Shown here one piece after another: positions 1 to 8,244 of a DNA stretch of 64,000 nt (position 1 is the stretch's first letter; each line of letters starts with the position of its first letter). Both the position numbers and the translations under genes were made by a program. The DNA is from Ilyomonas sp965277535 (lineage in GTDB: Bacteria > Bacteroidota > Bacteroidia > Chitinophagales > Chitinophagaceae), in the NCBI GenBank assembly GCA_965277535.1, contig OZ255825.1, positions 2,294,001 through 2,358,000 of the forward strand, given 5' to 3'. The notes under the pieces were generated by a model. The model was given only the letters and a program-made list of their open reading frames with translations. It ran no database searches and was not told the DNA's origin.

Positions 1-799
1 ATGGAATTACATATACATTATCGGCATGTTCCATTATCGCATAGTCAATAGAAATGTTAGTACAAAGTGAGTAAATGCGATCAACGGCTTCCTTTTCATT
101 GGCTGTATTAAAGTTATCGCTTTCCACTGCAAACACTTCATACATTTCGGGTTGATACTTTTCAAAAGCATTCAACACATCTTCCACACGCCAAATGAAA
201 ATGCCTGCGTTCCATAAAAAGTCACCGCTTTCAAAAAAGGTTTTGGCAAGCTCGGCATCGGGCTTTTCGGTAAACGTTTTTACTTTATAAACATTGGGTG
301 CCGCAGCTCTTGTTTCGTGCTGAATGTAGCCGTAACCGGTGTTGGGATACGTTGGCTTGATGCCCAGTGTTACAAAGGATTTTTTTTCATCGGCAAATTG
401 TAAAGCTTCTGTTGAAATGTTGATGAACTCTTCGAGATCCAGTATCATGTGGTCGCTAGGCGCGATGATAAGCGTGGCATCCGGATTTTTTTGTTTGATT
501 TTAAAGGAAATATAAGCCACGCAGGGAGCTGTGTTTTTGCGGCTTGGTTCCGACACTACATTTTGCACCGGCAATCCGGGCAATTGTTCTTCTACAATGT
601 GCGCATATTCTCCCGAAGTAACTACAAAAATGTTTTCAACCGGGATGAATTGTTTGTACCGCTCAAACGTCCACTGGATAAGGGTTTTGCCTGTGTTTAA
701 AATGTCTAAAAACTGTTTGGGATAGGCTACCCGGCTTTGCGGCCAAAACCGGCTGCCAATGCCTCCCGCCATGATGGCTACGTAATGATTTTTATTCAT
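1..799 (-). CDS. manC: Mannose-1-phosphate guanylyltransferase, 3' end beyond window
   Basis: Makes GDP-mannose from mannose-1-phosphate and GTP, the mannose donor for capsule, O-antigen and fucose pathways; cytosolic. Reading the minus strand from the ATG at 797-799 gives MNKNHYVAIMAGGIGSRFWP, the nucleotidyltransferase signature (GGxGxRxxP), followed by a PKQF segment, then EPSRKNTAPC and APSDHM, all typical of GMP-type pyrophosphorylases. About 266 codons are visible without a stop, so the C-terminal part lies left of the window. It starts 31 bases downstream of the stop of the KpsF/KdsD-like gene and is co-directional, so both are probably one transcript for surface sugar precursors. Family certain from motifs; the exact symbol is a convention. 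Confidence 0.9.
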   Translation of the reverse strand, partial: MNKNHYVAIMAGGIGSRFWPQSRVAYPKQFLDILNTGKTLIQWTFERYKQFIPVENIFVVTSGEYAHIVEEQLPGLPVQNVVSEPSRKNTAPCVAYISFKIKQKNPDATLIIAPSDHMILDLEEFINISTEALQFADEKKSFVTLGIKPTYPNTGYGYIQHETRAAAPNVYKVKTFTEKPDAELAKTFFESGDFLWNAGIFIWRVEDVLNAFEKYQPEMYEVFAVESDNFNTANEKEAVDRIYSLCTNISIDYAIMEHADNVYVIP

Positions 800-830
800 G
801 CTTTTGTTTTGTGATAATTGGAAGTTGGTT

Positions 831-1796
831 TTACAAAATGCCTTCGCGCAATAAATCGTGCAAATGTAAAACGCCTAAGTATAAATTGGTTTCATCAATA
901 ACGATCAATTGCATAATATCGTATGCCTTCATTGTATCGAAAGCTTCGGTGGCAAGTGTTTGCGGCGATACCGTTTTTGGTTTTGCCGAATAAATGTCTT
1001 TCGCTGTTACGTTGCTTATATTATCCGTTCTTTCCAACATGCGGCGAATGTCGCCATCGGTAATGATGCCAATGAGTTTGTTTTCACCATTAATTACTGC
1101 GGTGCAGCCCAGCCGCTTGCCCGATATTTCGCTGATGACCTTTTTTACCGGCGTTTCCAAAAGCACCTGGGGCTTTTCGTTTATTTTATACAAATCTTCA
1201 ATGCGCAAATACAAGCGTTTGCCAATATTGCCACCCGGATGAAACCTGGCAAAGTCTTCTTCATTAAAATGATTCAGCTTCATTAAACAAACTGCCAGCG
1301 CATCGCCCAATACCATTTGTGCTGTGGTGCTGTTGGTAGGCGCCAAATTGTTAGGGCAAGATTCTTCGGTAACGGAAGCATCAATAATGAAATCGGCACA
1401 AGTTGATAAGTAAGATTGCAGGTTGCCGGTAATGGCAATGATGGTTTGTGCAAGTTGTTTTAGTAGAGGAAGCAACGTTTTTATTTCACTGCTATTTCCG
1501 CTGTTGCTTACTACAACAATAACATCCTCTTTTTTTATCATGCCCAAATCGCCATGGATGGCATCGGCAGCGTGCATAAAAAGGGCAGGCGTACCGGTAG
1601 AATTGAACGTGGCAACCATTTTCTGGGCAATAATTGCGCTTTTGCCAACGCCGGTTACTACCACGCGGCCAACACACTGGTAAATGACTTCTACCGCTTT
1701 TTCAAAATCAACGGTAAGATTGTTTTCCAATTGCGAAACAGAGGCGGCCTCGGAACGAATGGTTTGCCGTGCAATGTGAAGAATGTCTTCCTTCAT
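831..1796 (-). CDS. kdsD: KpsF/GutQ-type D-arabinose-5-phosphate isomerase
   Basis: Interconverts ribulose-5-phosphate and arabinose-5-phosphate, the first step to KDO for lipopolysaccharide. The order is a SIS sugar isomerase domain (VVVTGVGKSAIIAQKMVATF, then VVVSNSGNSSE) and two C-terminal CBS domains (GIITDGDIRR, and a second ending HLHDLLREG). The open frame continues upstream to 2027, but the family begins at MKEDILHIARQTI, so I place the start at 1796, giving 321 residues, the normal length. The 77 upstream codons look non-coding. It is followed after 31 bases by the GDP-mannose gene, so the pair serves envelope sugar supply. Confidence 0.9.
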   Translation of the reverse strand: MKEDILHIARQTIRSEAASVSQLENNLTVDFEKAVEVIYQCVGRVVVTGVGKSAIIAQKMVATFNSTGTPALFMHAADAIHGDLGMIKKEDVIVVVSNSGNSSEIKTLLPLLKQLAQTIIAITGNLQSYLSTCADFIIDASVTEESCPNNLAPTNSTTAQMVLGDALAVCLMKLNHFNEEDFARFHPGGNIGKRLYLRIEDLYKINEKPQVLLETPVKKVISEISGKRLGCTAVINGENKLIGIITDGDIRRMLERTDNISNVTAKDIYSAKPKTVSPQTLATEAFDTMKAYDIMQLIVIDETNLYLGVLHLHDLLREGIL

Positions 1797-2272
1797 GTGG
1801 AGGCAAAGGTAACAGGCTTGCTGAATATGAGTGAAACAGGAATGCAAGGGGCGAAAGTTCTTTATAAAATCAAAACTGGTGTTAGCAATATCAGACAACA
1901 ATAAAATTTCTCTTCTTTCAATCCCTTTCTTCATTATTAAACAAACTACCTTAATAAAATAGCAAGTTTGTAAAATAATGCGGCTTTTGTTTTTGCCCCT
2001 TTTTTGGTAACTGCTGTACAATGTCATTCATAAAACTCATTCGTTCTTCTCTTCAAAAGAAACAGGAGATAATTTTTTGCAGTTGTAATAAAAATCAATT
2101 TGTAACTTTAAAAGCAAATACCGGCTGAGGAAAACTTTAACAAACGCCCTTTGGTTATAACCTTTATTTGGTGTTAATTTCGTTTCCCTTCGCCTTTATC
2201 GAAGTTTATTTTTTACTAAAGATTTTATAGATTTAAAAAGCTGCTGCAGAAGGCAGACAGTAACAAACAATT
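1797..2272. other. Divergent intergenic region kdsD / recQ
   Basis: 476 bases without a recognisable gene. It must hold the promoters of both divergent genes. It contains one copy of the dispersed oligomer TTTGTTTTTGCC (1986-1997). I saw no tRNA, and no -33/-7 promoter pair that I would defend. Confidence 0.6.
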
Positions 2273-4567
2273 ATGGCAACAATTTCAAGAAAAACATCTG
2301 CTAAAACTACCAGAAAAACAAAAAGCGTAAATGACGAAATTGTACGGAAACCAATAGCAGATACCTTCACCCATGGTCACGAGATTCATAAGCATTTACA
2401 GATAAATTTTGGTTTTGAAAATTTTAAAGGCTTGCAGGAAGAAGCCATTAACAGCTTGCTGAACGGGCATGATACCTTTGTAATTATGCCAACCGGCGGT
2501 GGCAAAAGTTTGTGTTATCAATTGCCGGCTTTGATATTGGAAGGCTGCGCCATTATTGTAAGTCCACTCATTGCATTAATGAAAAACCAGGTTGACCTGG
2601 TAAGAGGGTATAGCGAAAAAGATACGGTGGCTCACTTTTTAAACTCGTCTTTAAACAAAGGCCAGATTACGCAGGTAAAAAGCGATTTGACAGACGGAAA
2701 AACAAAGCTGCTGTATGTAGCTCCCGAAACCTTAACCAAGCAGGAAAACCTTGACTTTTTTAAAGATTTAAATGTTTCCTTTTTTGCGGTTGATGAAGCG
2801 CATTGTATTTCGGAATGGGGACATGATTTTCGTCCCGAATACCGCCGTCTGCGTGAGATGATGGACATCATCAATCCAGATATTCCTGTGGTAGCATTAA
2901 CCGCAACCGCAACGCCAAAAGTGCAAAGTGATATTGTAAAAAACCTCGGCTTGCGCAGCCCGAATATCTTTATTTCTTCTTTCAATCGCCCCAATCTTTA
3001 TTACGAAATTGTTCCCAAGGTTAAGAAAGATCAAACCATAAAAAGCATTGTCCGCTTTATCACAGGGATGAAAAATAAAAGCGGAATTATTTATACATTA
3101 AACAGAAAAACCACCGAAGAACTGGCCGAAGTGCTGATGGCGAATGGCATTAAAGCGGTTGCTTATCATGCCGGTTTAGATGCGAAGCTTCGTGCAGACA
3201 GGCAGGATTTGTTTTTAAACGAAGATGTGCAGGTAATTGTTGCCACCATTGCCTTTGGAATGGGCATTGACAAGCCCGACATTCGCTTTGTGATTCATTT
3301 TAACGTACCCAAATCCATCGAAAATTATTACCAGGAAACAGGCCGTGCCGGCCGTGATGGACTGGAAGGAAAATGTTTATTGTACTATTCGCATAAAGAT
3401 GTTTCTAAATTGGAACATTTGATGCGCGACAAGCCGTTGAGCGAACGCGAAGTTGGCGCGCAGTTGATTAATGAAACCTTGGCATTTGCCGAAACATCGG
3501 TTTGCCGTCGCAAAGTGCTGATGCATTATTTTGGCGAAGACTGGGGTGATGAAAACTGTGGCAACTGCGATAACTGTTTGCATCCAAAAGAAAAAATAGA
3601 AGCTAAAGATGACGCCTGCAAAGTGCTGAGAGTAGTGAAGGCTTTGGAAGAACGTTTTCCGGCAGATTATGCAGTGAATATTTTAACCGGCAGGCTAACG
3701 CCGCAGGTTGGCATGTATCGCCACGAAAAATCAGATGTATTTGGTATTGGCAAAGACAAAGATGAACACTTCTGGAATAGCTTAATCCGGCAAATGCTGC
3801 TGTTCAATTTGCTTCGCAAAGACATTGAAGAATATGGCTTGCTGAAGTTTACGGAAGAAGGAAAGAGCTTTTTGAAAAAATCGCATTCTTTTAAAATTGT
3901 ATTGAACAATTTATTTGAAGATGCGAACTACGACGATGAAGAATCGGAAGGCGCCGGTGCAACGGGCGTTGCTGCAGATGAAAAGTTGCTTGACATGCTG
4001 AAAGATCTGCGCCAGAAAGAAGCAAAGAAAAAAGGCTTGCCGCCGTTTGTTTTGTATCTTGAAAATTCGTTGATTGACATGGCTACCATGTATCCAACTT
4101 CTATGGCGGAGTTGGAAAAATGCCAGGGCATCAGTAAAGGAAAAGCATTGAAATTTGGCAGACCTTTTATTGATTTGATAGCCCAATATGTGGAAGAAAA
4201 CGACATAGAAAAGCCGGATGATTTTGTAATGAAAAGTGTGGCTAACAAAAGCAGCAATAAAATTTACATCATTCAAAACATTGATAAAAAAATACCGCTC
4301 GAAACCATTGCCCGCAATAAGGATTTGCGGTTGGATTCCTTGCTGGAAGAAATGGAAACCATCGTTGCCAGCGGCACAAAATTGAATTTGAATTATGCCA
4401 TTGAAAGTATGCTGGATGAAGATGACCAGGATGAAATTATTGATTACTTCCGTGGTTGCCAAACTTCATCTTTGGAAGTGGCAAAAGAAGAACTGGCAGA
4501 TGGCAATTACAACTGGGAACAATTGAAAATTATGCGAATCAAATTCATTTGCGAATACGGAAATTAA
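2273..4567 (+). CDS. recQ: ATP-dependent DNA helicase RecQ
   Basis: 3'-5' DNA helicase of recombination and replication-fork repair. 764 residues, longer than E. coli RecQ (about 610). Superfamily 2 motifs are in order: Walker A PTGGGKS (K about 78), VDEAHCISEWGHDFRPEY (about 172-190), LTATATP, the motif V region TIAFGMGIDKPDIR and QETGRAGRDG. A four-cysteine zinc site follows (C about 411, then CGNCDNC), then the RQC winged helix and an HRDC domain (about 572-645). The extra C-terminal 100 residues (from NKIYIIQNI) resemble a further helix-turn-helix domain. The basic N-terminal tail (about 25 residues, Lys/Thr rich) is also extra. Followed at once by a perfect terminator hairpin. Confidence 0.97.
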   Translation: MATISRKTSAKTTRKTKSVNDEIVRKPIADTFTHGHEIHKHLQINFGFENFKGLQEEAINSLLNGHDTFVIMPTGGGKSLCYQLPALILEGCAIIVSPLIALMKNQVDLVRGYSEKDTVAHFLNSSLNKGQITQVKSDLTDGKTKLLYVAPETLTKQENLDFFKDLNVSFFAVDEAHCISEWGHDFRPEYRRLREMMDIINPDIPVVALTATATPKVQSDIVKNLGLRSPNIFISSFNRPNLYYEIVPKVKKDQTIKSIVRFITGMKNKSGIIYTLNRKTTEELAEVLMANGIKAVAYHAGLDAKLRADRQDLFLNEDVQVIVATIAFGMGIDKPDIRFVIHFNVPKSIENYYQETGRAGRDGLEGKCLLYYSHKDVSKLEHLMRDKPLSEREVGAQLINETLAFAETSVCRRKVLMHYFGEDWGDENCGNCDNCLHPKEKIEAKDDACKVLRVVKALEERFPADYAVNILTGRLTPQVGMYRHEKSDVFGIGKDKDEHFWNSLIRQMLLFNLLRKDIEEYGLLKFTEEGKSFLKKSHSFKIVLNNLFEDANYDDEESEGAGATGVAADEKLLDMLKDLRQKEAKKKGLPPFVLYLENSLIDMATMYPTSMAELEKCQGISKGKALKFGRPFIDLIAQYVEENDIEKPDDFVMKSVANKSSNKIYIIQNIDKKIPLETIARNKDLRLDSLLEEMETIVASGTKLNLNYAIESMLDEDDQDEIIDYFRGCQTSSLEVAKEELADGNYNWEQLKIMRIKFICEYGN

Positions 4568-4585
4568 GCTGTTCATTCATTATAA

Positions 4586-4623
4586 AAATCCCGTTGCTAT
4601 TACAACCAGCAACGGGATTTTTT
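4586..4623 (+). terminator. Intrinsic terminator of recQ
   Basis: Perfect 13-bp stem (4586-4598 with 4608-4620, core TCCCGTTGCT), 9-base loop, then a T run to 4623. It lies 19 bases past the recQ stop. Confidence 0.9.
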
Positions 4624-4667
4624 GTGCAAAAACAAACTTGTTGCATCATAGAATAAAACCAATTTCT

Positions 4668-5180
4668 ATGGCAGAGATAATGGCAACCAACCAAGCAACG
4701 AAACACGGAAAGCCAGTGCAGAAGCGGCTTTCAACGCGCATTGATTTTACACCGATGGTTGACCTGGGTTTTCTTTTGATTACTTTTTTTATTTTCACCA
4801 CTACTTTATCTACACCTTCGGTAATGAAGCTGAACTTACCGCCGGACGGACCGCCTTCTTTAGCGAGTGAAGACAAAATACTGAACCTTGTTTTATACAA
4901 AAACAATACAATCGGCTATTATTTGGGTTCAAACCTTAGCGCAATGCAACTTACCAACTATTCGCCCCAAGGAGTCAGGAAAGAGATACAAATGGTGCAA
5001 AAACAAATTGCGCAACGATTTGGGGATACATCACAACTATATGTGGTAATAAAACCAACGTCTTACTCAACTTATAAAAATGTGGTGGATGTTTTGGATG
5101 AAATGCTAATCAACAGCGTAATGCGTTATATACTTACTGAAGCCACTGCTTATGAAGCTGATAAGATAGAAAAGGGTTAG
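4668..5180 (+). CDS. ExbD/TolR family membrane protein
   Basis: Proton-channel subunit of the TonB or Tol energising complexes. The fragment STRIDFTPMVDLGFLLITFFI shows the family's single N-terminal membrane helix with the essential Asp just before it (MVDLGFLL). A periplasmic domain of about 110 residues follows. I chose the ATG at 4668 (MAEIMATNQ) over a longer open frame from 4638 because the extra ten residues are derived from A-rich intergenic sequence. No exbB, tonB or other exbD lies within the window, so the partner is elsewhere. 170 residues is normal. Confidence 0.85.
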   Translation: MAEIMATNQATKHGKPVQKRLSTRIDFTPMVDLGFLLITFFIFTTTLSTPSVMKLNLPPDGPPSLASEDKILNLVLYKNNTIGYYLGSNLSAMQLTNYSPQGVRKEIQMVQKQIAQRFGDTSQLYVVIKPTSYSTYKNVVDVLDEMLINSVMRYILTEATAYEADKIEKG

Positions 5181-5306
5181 TTATTGTTTTTGGGTAAAAA
5201 CAAACCAGATCAGGAGATTGTCAGCCTATTACCATAATTCCATTTTCTCTTTCCAATGGCATATCATTTGACATAAAAACAATTCACCGATTTAAATTGT
5301 ATTGAA

Positions 5307-5558
5307 ATGCCTGTGCAAATTTCTTCCTTAAAAAATGTATTCAATTATTTTGAAGTAGTTACCAGTTGTTGGGGCGATAATATGGTAGTAAAGGTATTGG
5401 ATGCGCATGGCAGAATAGCAAAAACAATCAGGCAATCTTTAGAAGAAAAAGTTGATAAAGTTCTTCTGGACATGGACGATTTGCGCAGAGGCAAATACAC
5501 CATCAATATTTTTACTGATGATACTTTTGTAAAAGCAGTTCAATACACTAAAATGTAG
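5307..5558 (+). CDS. Small protein resembling an isolated T9SS C-terminal domain
   Basis: 83 residues, no signal peptide. It reads as a short beta sandwich: VLDAHGRIAKTI, then LDMDDLRRGKYTINIFTDD and a final VQYTKM. That pattern (D..G....., then L..G.Y.......) resembles the type IX secretion sorting domain (LPxGvYilki...), but here it stands alone without a passenger. A clear terminator follows at 5579. Function unknown. The similarity is by eye and is inference only. Confidence 0.6.
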   Translation: MPVQISSLKNVFNYFEVVTSCWGDNMVVKVLDAHGRIAKTIRQSLEEKVDKVLLDMDDLRRGKYTINIFTDDTFVKAVQYTKM

Positions 5559-5578
5559 AGGCATAAATTACATTGTAT

Positions 5579-5606
5579 AACCCGCTTATTGTGAGCGGGT
5601 TTTTTA
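5579..5606 (+). terminator. Intrinsic terminator after the 83-residue gene
   Basis: 8-bp stem AACCCGCT (5579-5586) with AGCGGGTT (5594-5601), 7-base loop, then a run of T. Confidence 0.85.
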
Positions 5607-5652
5607 TTGCAGTGAACCTTTACTTTTACACATATTTTAAACCTGATTACCT

Positions 5653-6912
5653 TTGCTTACTAAACGCCACATTCCATTTTTAAAAGCGGTATTAATGTAT
5701 AGCATTACCGCTTTCGGTGGTCCGCAGGGACATTTGGGGATGATGCTAAAAACATTTGTTCACCAGCGCAGAGATGTTACCGAAGAAGAGCTAACAGAAT
5801 ATGTTGGTTTTTGCCAGATGCTACCTGGTGCGTCCTCTACCCAAACGCTTACTTTAATTGGTTATAAACGTGGCGGCTTGCCGCTGGCAATTGTTACACT
5901 TTGCATTTGGATTTTGCCGGCCTGTTTTTTAATGAGCTTACTATCGTTTGTGCTCAGGTTTGTAAATATTCAAAATTTCGACACCAATATTTTCAGTTTT
6001 ATACAACCGATGGCAATTGGCTTTATTGCTTTTTCGGCATTTAAACTATTTCGTGTGTCAGTACGCAATACCATTACCCGGTTTATTATGGTGTTGGTAA
6101 CTCTTCTTACCTTTTTCCTTTTTAAATCTCCCTGGATATTTCCAACTATGTTGTTCCTTTCGGGTGTTGCAACCAACTTTAGCAGCAAACGGTACCCGGA
6201 TAAAAAAGAACAGCGAAAACAAATCAATTGGGGTAACATCATCATTTTCTTTTCCATTTTTCTTCTTGCCGCAGGCTTGAGCGAAACTGCACGAAATCAA
6301 AACTGGAAGAATCGCGGACCTTACAATTTGTTTGAGAACTTTTACCGGTTTGGCAGCCTTGTTTTCGGTGGTGGCGATGTGCTGATGCCTATGATGTATG
6401 AGCAATATGTGGTTCGCCCGCAGACGCCTCTTGTAAAAAAGAAAAATCCAAACGCCTTACACATGACAAAGGCCGAGTTTTTAACAGGCTCAGGAATAGT
6501 CAGGGCAATTCCAGGACCGGTTTTTTCAATTAGCTCGTATGTTGGTGGCATGGTATTGGGCAACAAAGGTGCTGTAAATCAATTAGTTGGATGCATTATT
6601 GGTACGTTTGCTATTTTCTTGCCGAGTGCTCTTTTGGTTCTTTTCTTTTTTCCTGTTTGGAATAATTTGAAACATTATATCATTATTCACCGGTCGTTGG
6701 AAGGTATTAATGCAGCCGTGGTTGGTATCATTACGGGTTCGTGTATTTATTTAATTAAAGACGTTTTTACAAACGTAACCTTTCCTATTACAACTTTGTC
6801 CGTTACCATAGATATTCTTGTAATTGGAGGCACCTTCTGTCTTCTCTCGTTTACCAAAATCCGCGCACCTTATATTGTTCTCATTTGCCTTTTATTAGGT
6901 GCTATTTTTTAA
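5653..6912 (+). CDS. chrA: Chromate transporter family protein ChrA
   Basis: Membrane protein of the CHR family (chromate efflux in known members). 419 residues with two homologous halves: the first begins with SITAFGGPQGHLGMM and contains CQMLPGASSTQT, the second contains RFGSLVFGGGDVLMP and GIVRAIPGPVFSISSY, the duplicated FGGP / PGP signatures. About ten to twelve hydrophobic segments. The start shown is TTG at 5653; the first ATG (5695) would remove the lead-in to the first CHR motif. It converges on nadD, with stop codons directly adjacent (6910-6912 and 6913-6915), so there is no room for a separate terminator. Confidence 0.88.
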   Translation: MLTKRHIPFLKAVLMYSITAFGGPQGHLGMMLKTFVHQRRDVTEEELTEYVGFCQMLPGASSTQTLTLIGYKRGGLPLAIVTLCIWILPACFLMSLLSFVLRFVNIQNFDTNIFSFIQPMAIGFIAFSAFKLFRVSVRNTITRFIMVLVTLLTFFLFKSPWIFPTMLFLSGVATNFSSKRYPDKKEQRKQINWGNIIIFFSIFLLAAGLSETARNQNWKNRGPYNLFENFYRFGSLVFGGGDVLMPMMYEQYVVRPQTPLVKKKNPNALHMTKAEFLTGSGIVRAIPGPVFSISSYVGGMVLGNKGAVNQLVGCIIGTFAIFLPSALLVLFFFPVWNNLKHYIIIHRSLEGINAAVVGIITGSCIYLIKDVFTNVTFPITTLSVTIDILVIGGTFCLLSFTKIRAPYIVLICLLLGAIF

Positions 6913-7482
6913 TCATTGATAGTACCGGTTCTCTGTTATCTCTTTAAATACTGCTTCTGGCAAAAGGTATCGTACACTCTTTTTTTCTTTGATTTGTATG
7001 CGGATAAAAGTAGAAGAGATTTGAAGCAATGGGGCGTCAACAACCTGATAACTAGCATTATAATACTCAGTAATAGGAAAGTTGGGACGTGAGTAAATGA
7101 CAAAAGGATAATTCTGTATCAACAATTCGCTGTTCTTCCAGTTTTTTATATTTCGAAAACTATCTGAGCCCAATATAATAGAAAACTGGTGTTGCGGGTA
7201 TTTTTCTTCCAGGTAAAGTAAGGTATCAATGGTATAAGAAGGTGTTGGCAGGTTAAACTCAATGTCTGAAGCTTCCAAGTTGGTATTATCTTCAATCGCC
7301 AGTTTAACCAAATGCAGCCGATGGTATGCATTTAATAGGGAAGATTTGTTTTTAAATGGATTTTGAGGTGAAACAACAAACCATAATTTTTGAACATCAG
7401 TGTTCTGCTGAACAAATTCTGCAATTATCAGATGGCCAATATGTATCGGATTGAAAGATCCGAAGTACAGCCCGATTTTCAT
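6913..7482 (-). CDS. nadD: Nicotinate-nucleotide adenylyltransferase
   Basis: Adenylates nicotinate mononucleotide to deamido-NAD in NAD synthesis. 189 residues, normal length. The N-terminus MKIGLYFGSFNPIHIGHL carries the (T/H)xGH nucleotidyltransferase motif, and ISSTFIR near the C-terminus is the conserved ISSTxIR. Its start overlaps the end of the upstream FeoA-domain gene by four bases (ATGA), so the two are translationally coupled. nadA for the same pathway is at 11.0-12.0 kb but is not linked in an operon. Confidence 0.95.
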   Translation of the reverse strand: MKIGLYFGSFNPIHIGHLIIAEFVQQNTDVQKLWFVVSPQNPFKNKSSLLNAYHRLHLVKLAIEDNTNLEASDIEFNLPTPSYTIDTLLYLEEKYPQHQFSIILGSDSFRNIKNWKNSELLIQNYPFVIYSRPNFPITEYYNASYQVVDAPLLQISSTFIRIQIKEKKSVRYLLPEAVFKEITENRYYQ

Positions 7483-7715
7483 ATTTCTGTTATTTCTTCC
7501 ACCAAAATATGATCGGCTTCTTCTTTCCGTAAACTTAATATATAACCTGAAACCGCCACCGAAATTGGATCACCCATTGGAGCAATTTTATCAATGTAAA
7601 TTACTTCGCCGGGAACGCAGCCCATTTCCATCAGTTTTATAAACAAATCGTTATTTGCAAATTCTTTAATTGTTACATTTTTTCCTCTCGGCACATCGGT
7701 TAATTTCTTTACCAT
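7479..7715 (-). CDS. FeoA-domain protein
   Basis: 78 residues that form one FeoA/SH3-like domain: KEFANNDLFIKLMEMGCVPG is the usual (L..MG..PG) signature, then DKIAPMGDPISVAVSGYILSLRKEEA. FeoA proteins assist the FeoB ferrous iron channel, but no feoB is in the window and the gene is coupled to nadD. It may therefore be a stand-alone FeoA-like protein, common in Bacteroidota. Function beyond the fold is uncertain. Confidence 0.8.
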   Translation of the reverse strand: MVKKLTDVPRGKNVTIKEFANNDLFIKLMEMGCVPGEVIYIDKIAPMGDPISVAVSGYILSLRKEEADHILVEEITEI

Positions 7716-7799
7716 TCGACAAAGTTAAGATTACGCTTATTTTGCACCTTCACAATACAGTAAAATATCCTTTCTCTAACTCTTTGATATTTTTGCGAG

Positions 7800-8240
7800 A
7801 TGTTCTCCATTCGATTTTACAACGCTGATAAAAAATTGACGATTACCCAAAAGAAGCTGTTAACGTCTTTTATTCCTTCAATTTTTTCTAACGAAAACAA
7901 ATCTTTAAATTCTCTTGCAATCATATCTTGTTCAGATGATTATCTTTTAGATTTAAACAAACAGTTTTTAAATCACGATTATTACACTGATATACTCACT
8001 TTTGATTTAAGTAAAAAAGAAGATATTGTAGGAGAAATTTATATCAGCTTGGATAGAATAAAAGAAAACAGTCTTAGTCATGAGGTTTCTTTTCAAGAGG
8101 AATTTTTCAGAATCCTCTTCCATGGTGTTTTACATCTTTGCGGATATGAAGATAAAACTCCGACCAAGAAATTACAAATGACAAGTAAAGAGAATTTTTA
8201 TTTAGATAAATTTTCCACGTTTCACGTGAAACAAATTTAA
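7800..8240 (+). CDS. ybeY: Endoribonuclease YbeY (rRNA maturation)
   Basis: Metal-dependent RNase needed for 16S rRNA 3' processing and ribosome quality control. 146 residues. The zinc motif reads FHGVLHLCGYEDKTP: two of the three classical histidines are present and the third (HGxLHLxGxDH) is replaced, as is usual in Bacteroidota. A TATTTTTG box lies only about 8 bases before the ATG. The last codons (FHVKQI) coincide with a parS-like palindrome. mnmG follows after 4 bases, so the two are co-transcribed. Confidence 0.9.
   Translation: MFSIRFYNADKKLTITQKKLLTSFIPSIFSNENKSLNSLAIISCSDDYLLDLNKQFLNHDYYTDILTFDLSKKEDIVGEIYISLDRIKENSLSHEVSFQEEFFRILFHGVLHLCGYEDKTPTKKLQMTSKENFYLDKFSTFHVKQI
8218..8233. 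promoter_or_regulatory. parS-like centromere site
   Basis: CGTTTCACGTGAAACA matches the ParB (Spo0J) consensus TGTTTCACGTGAAACA at 15 of 16 positions, including the complete 14-bp palindrome GTTTCACGTGAAAC (8219-8232). It sits inside the last codons of ybeY and just before mnmG (gidA), a gene often near oriC together with parAB. No parA or parB is in the window. Confidence 0.75.
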
Positions 8241-8244
8241 AGTT

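Noticed and set aside
1797..2027. N-terminal 77-codon extension of the KpsF/KdsD gene
   Set aside because: Family proteins start at MKEDIL; the extension has intergenic character and includes a dispersed oligomer.
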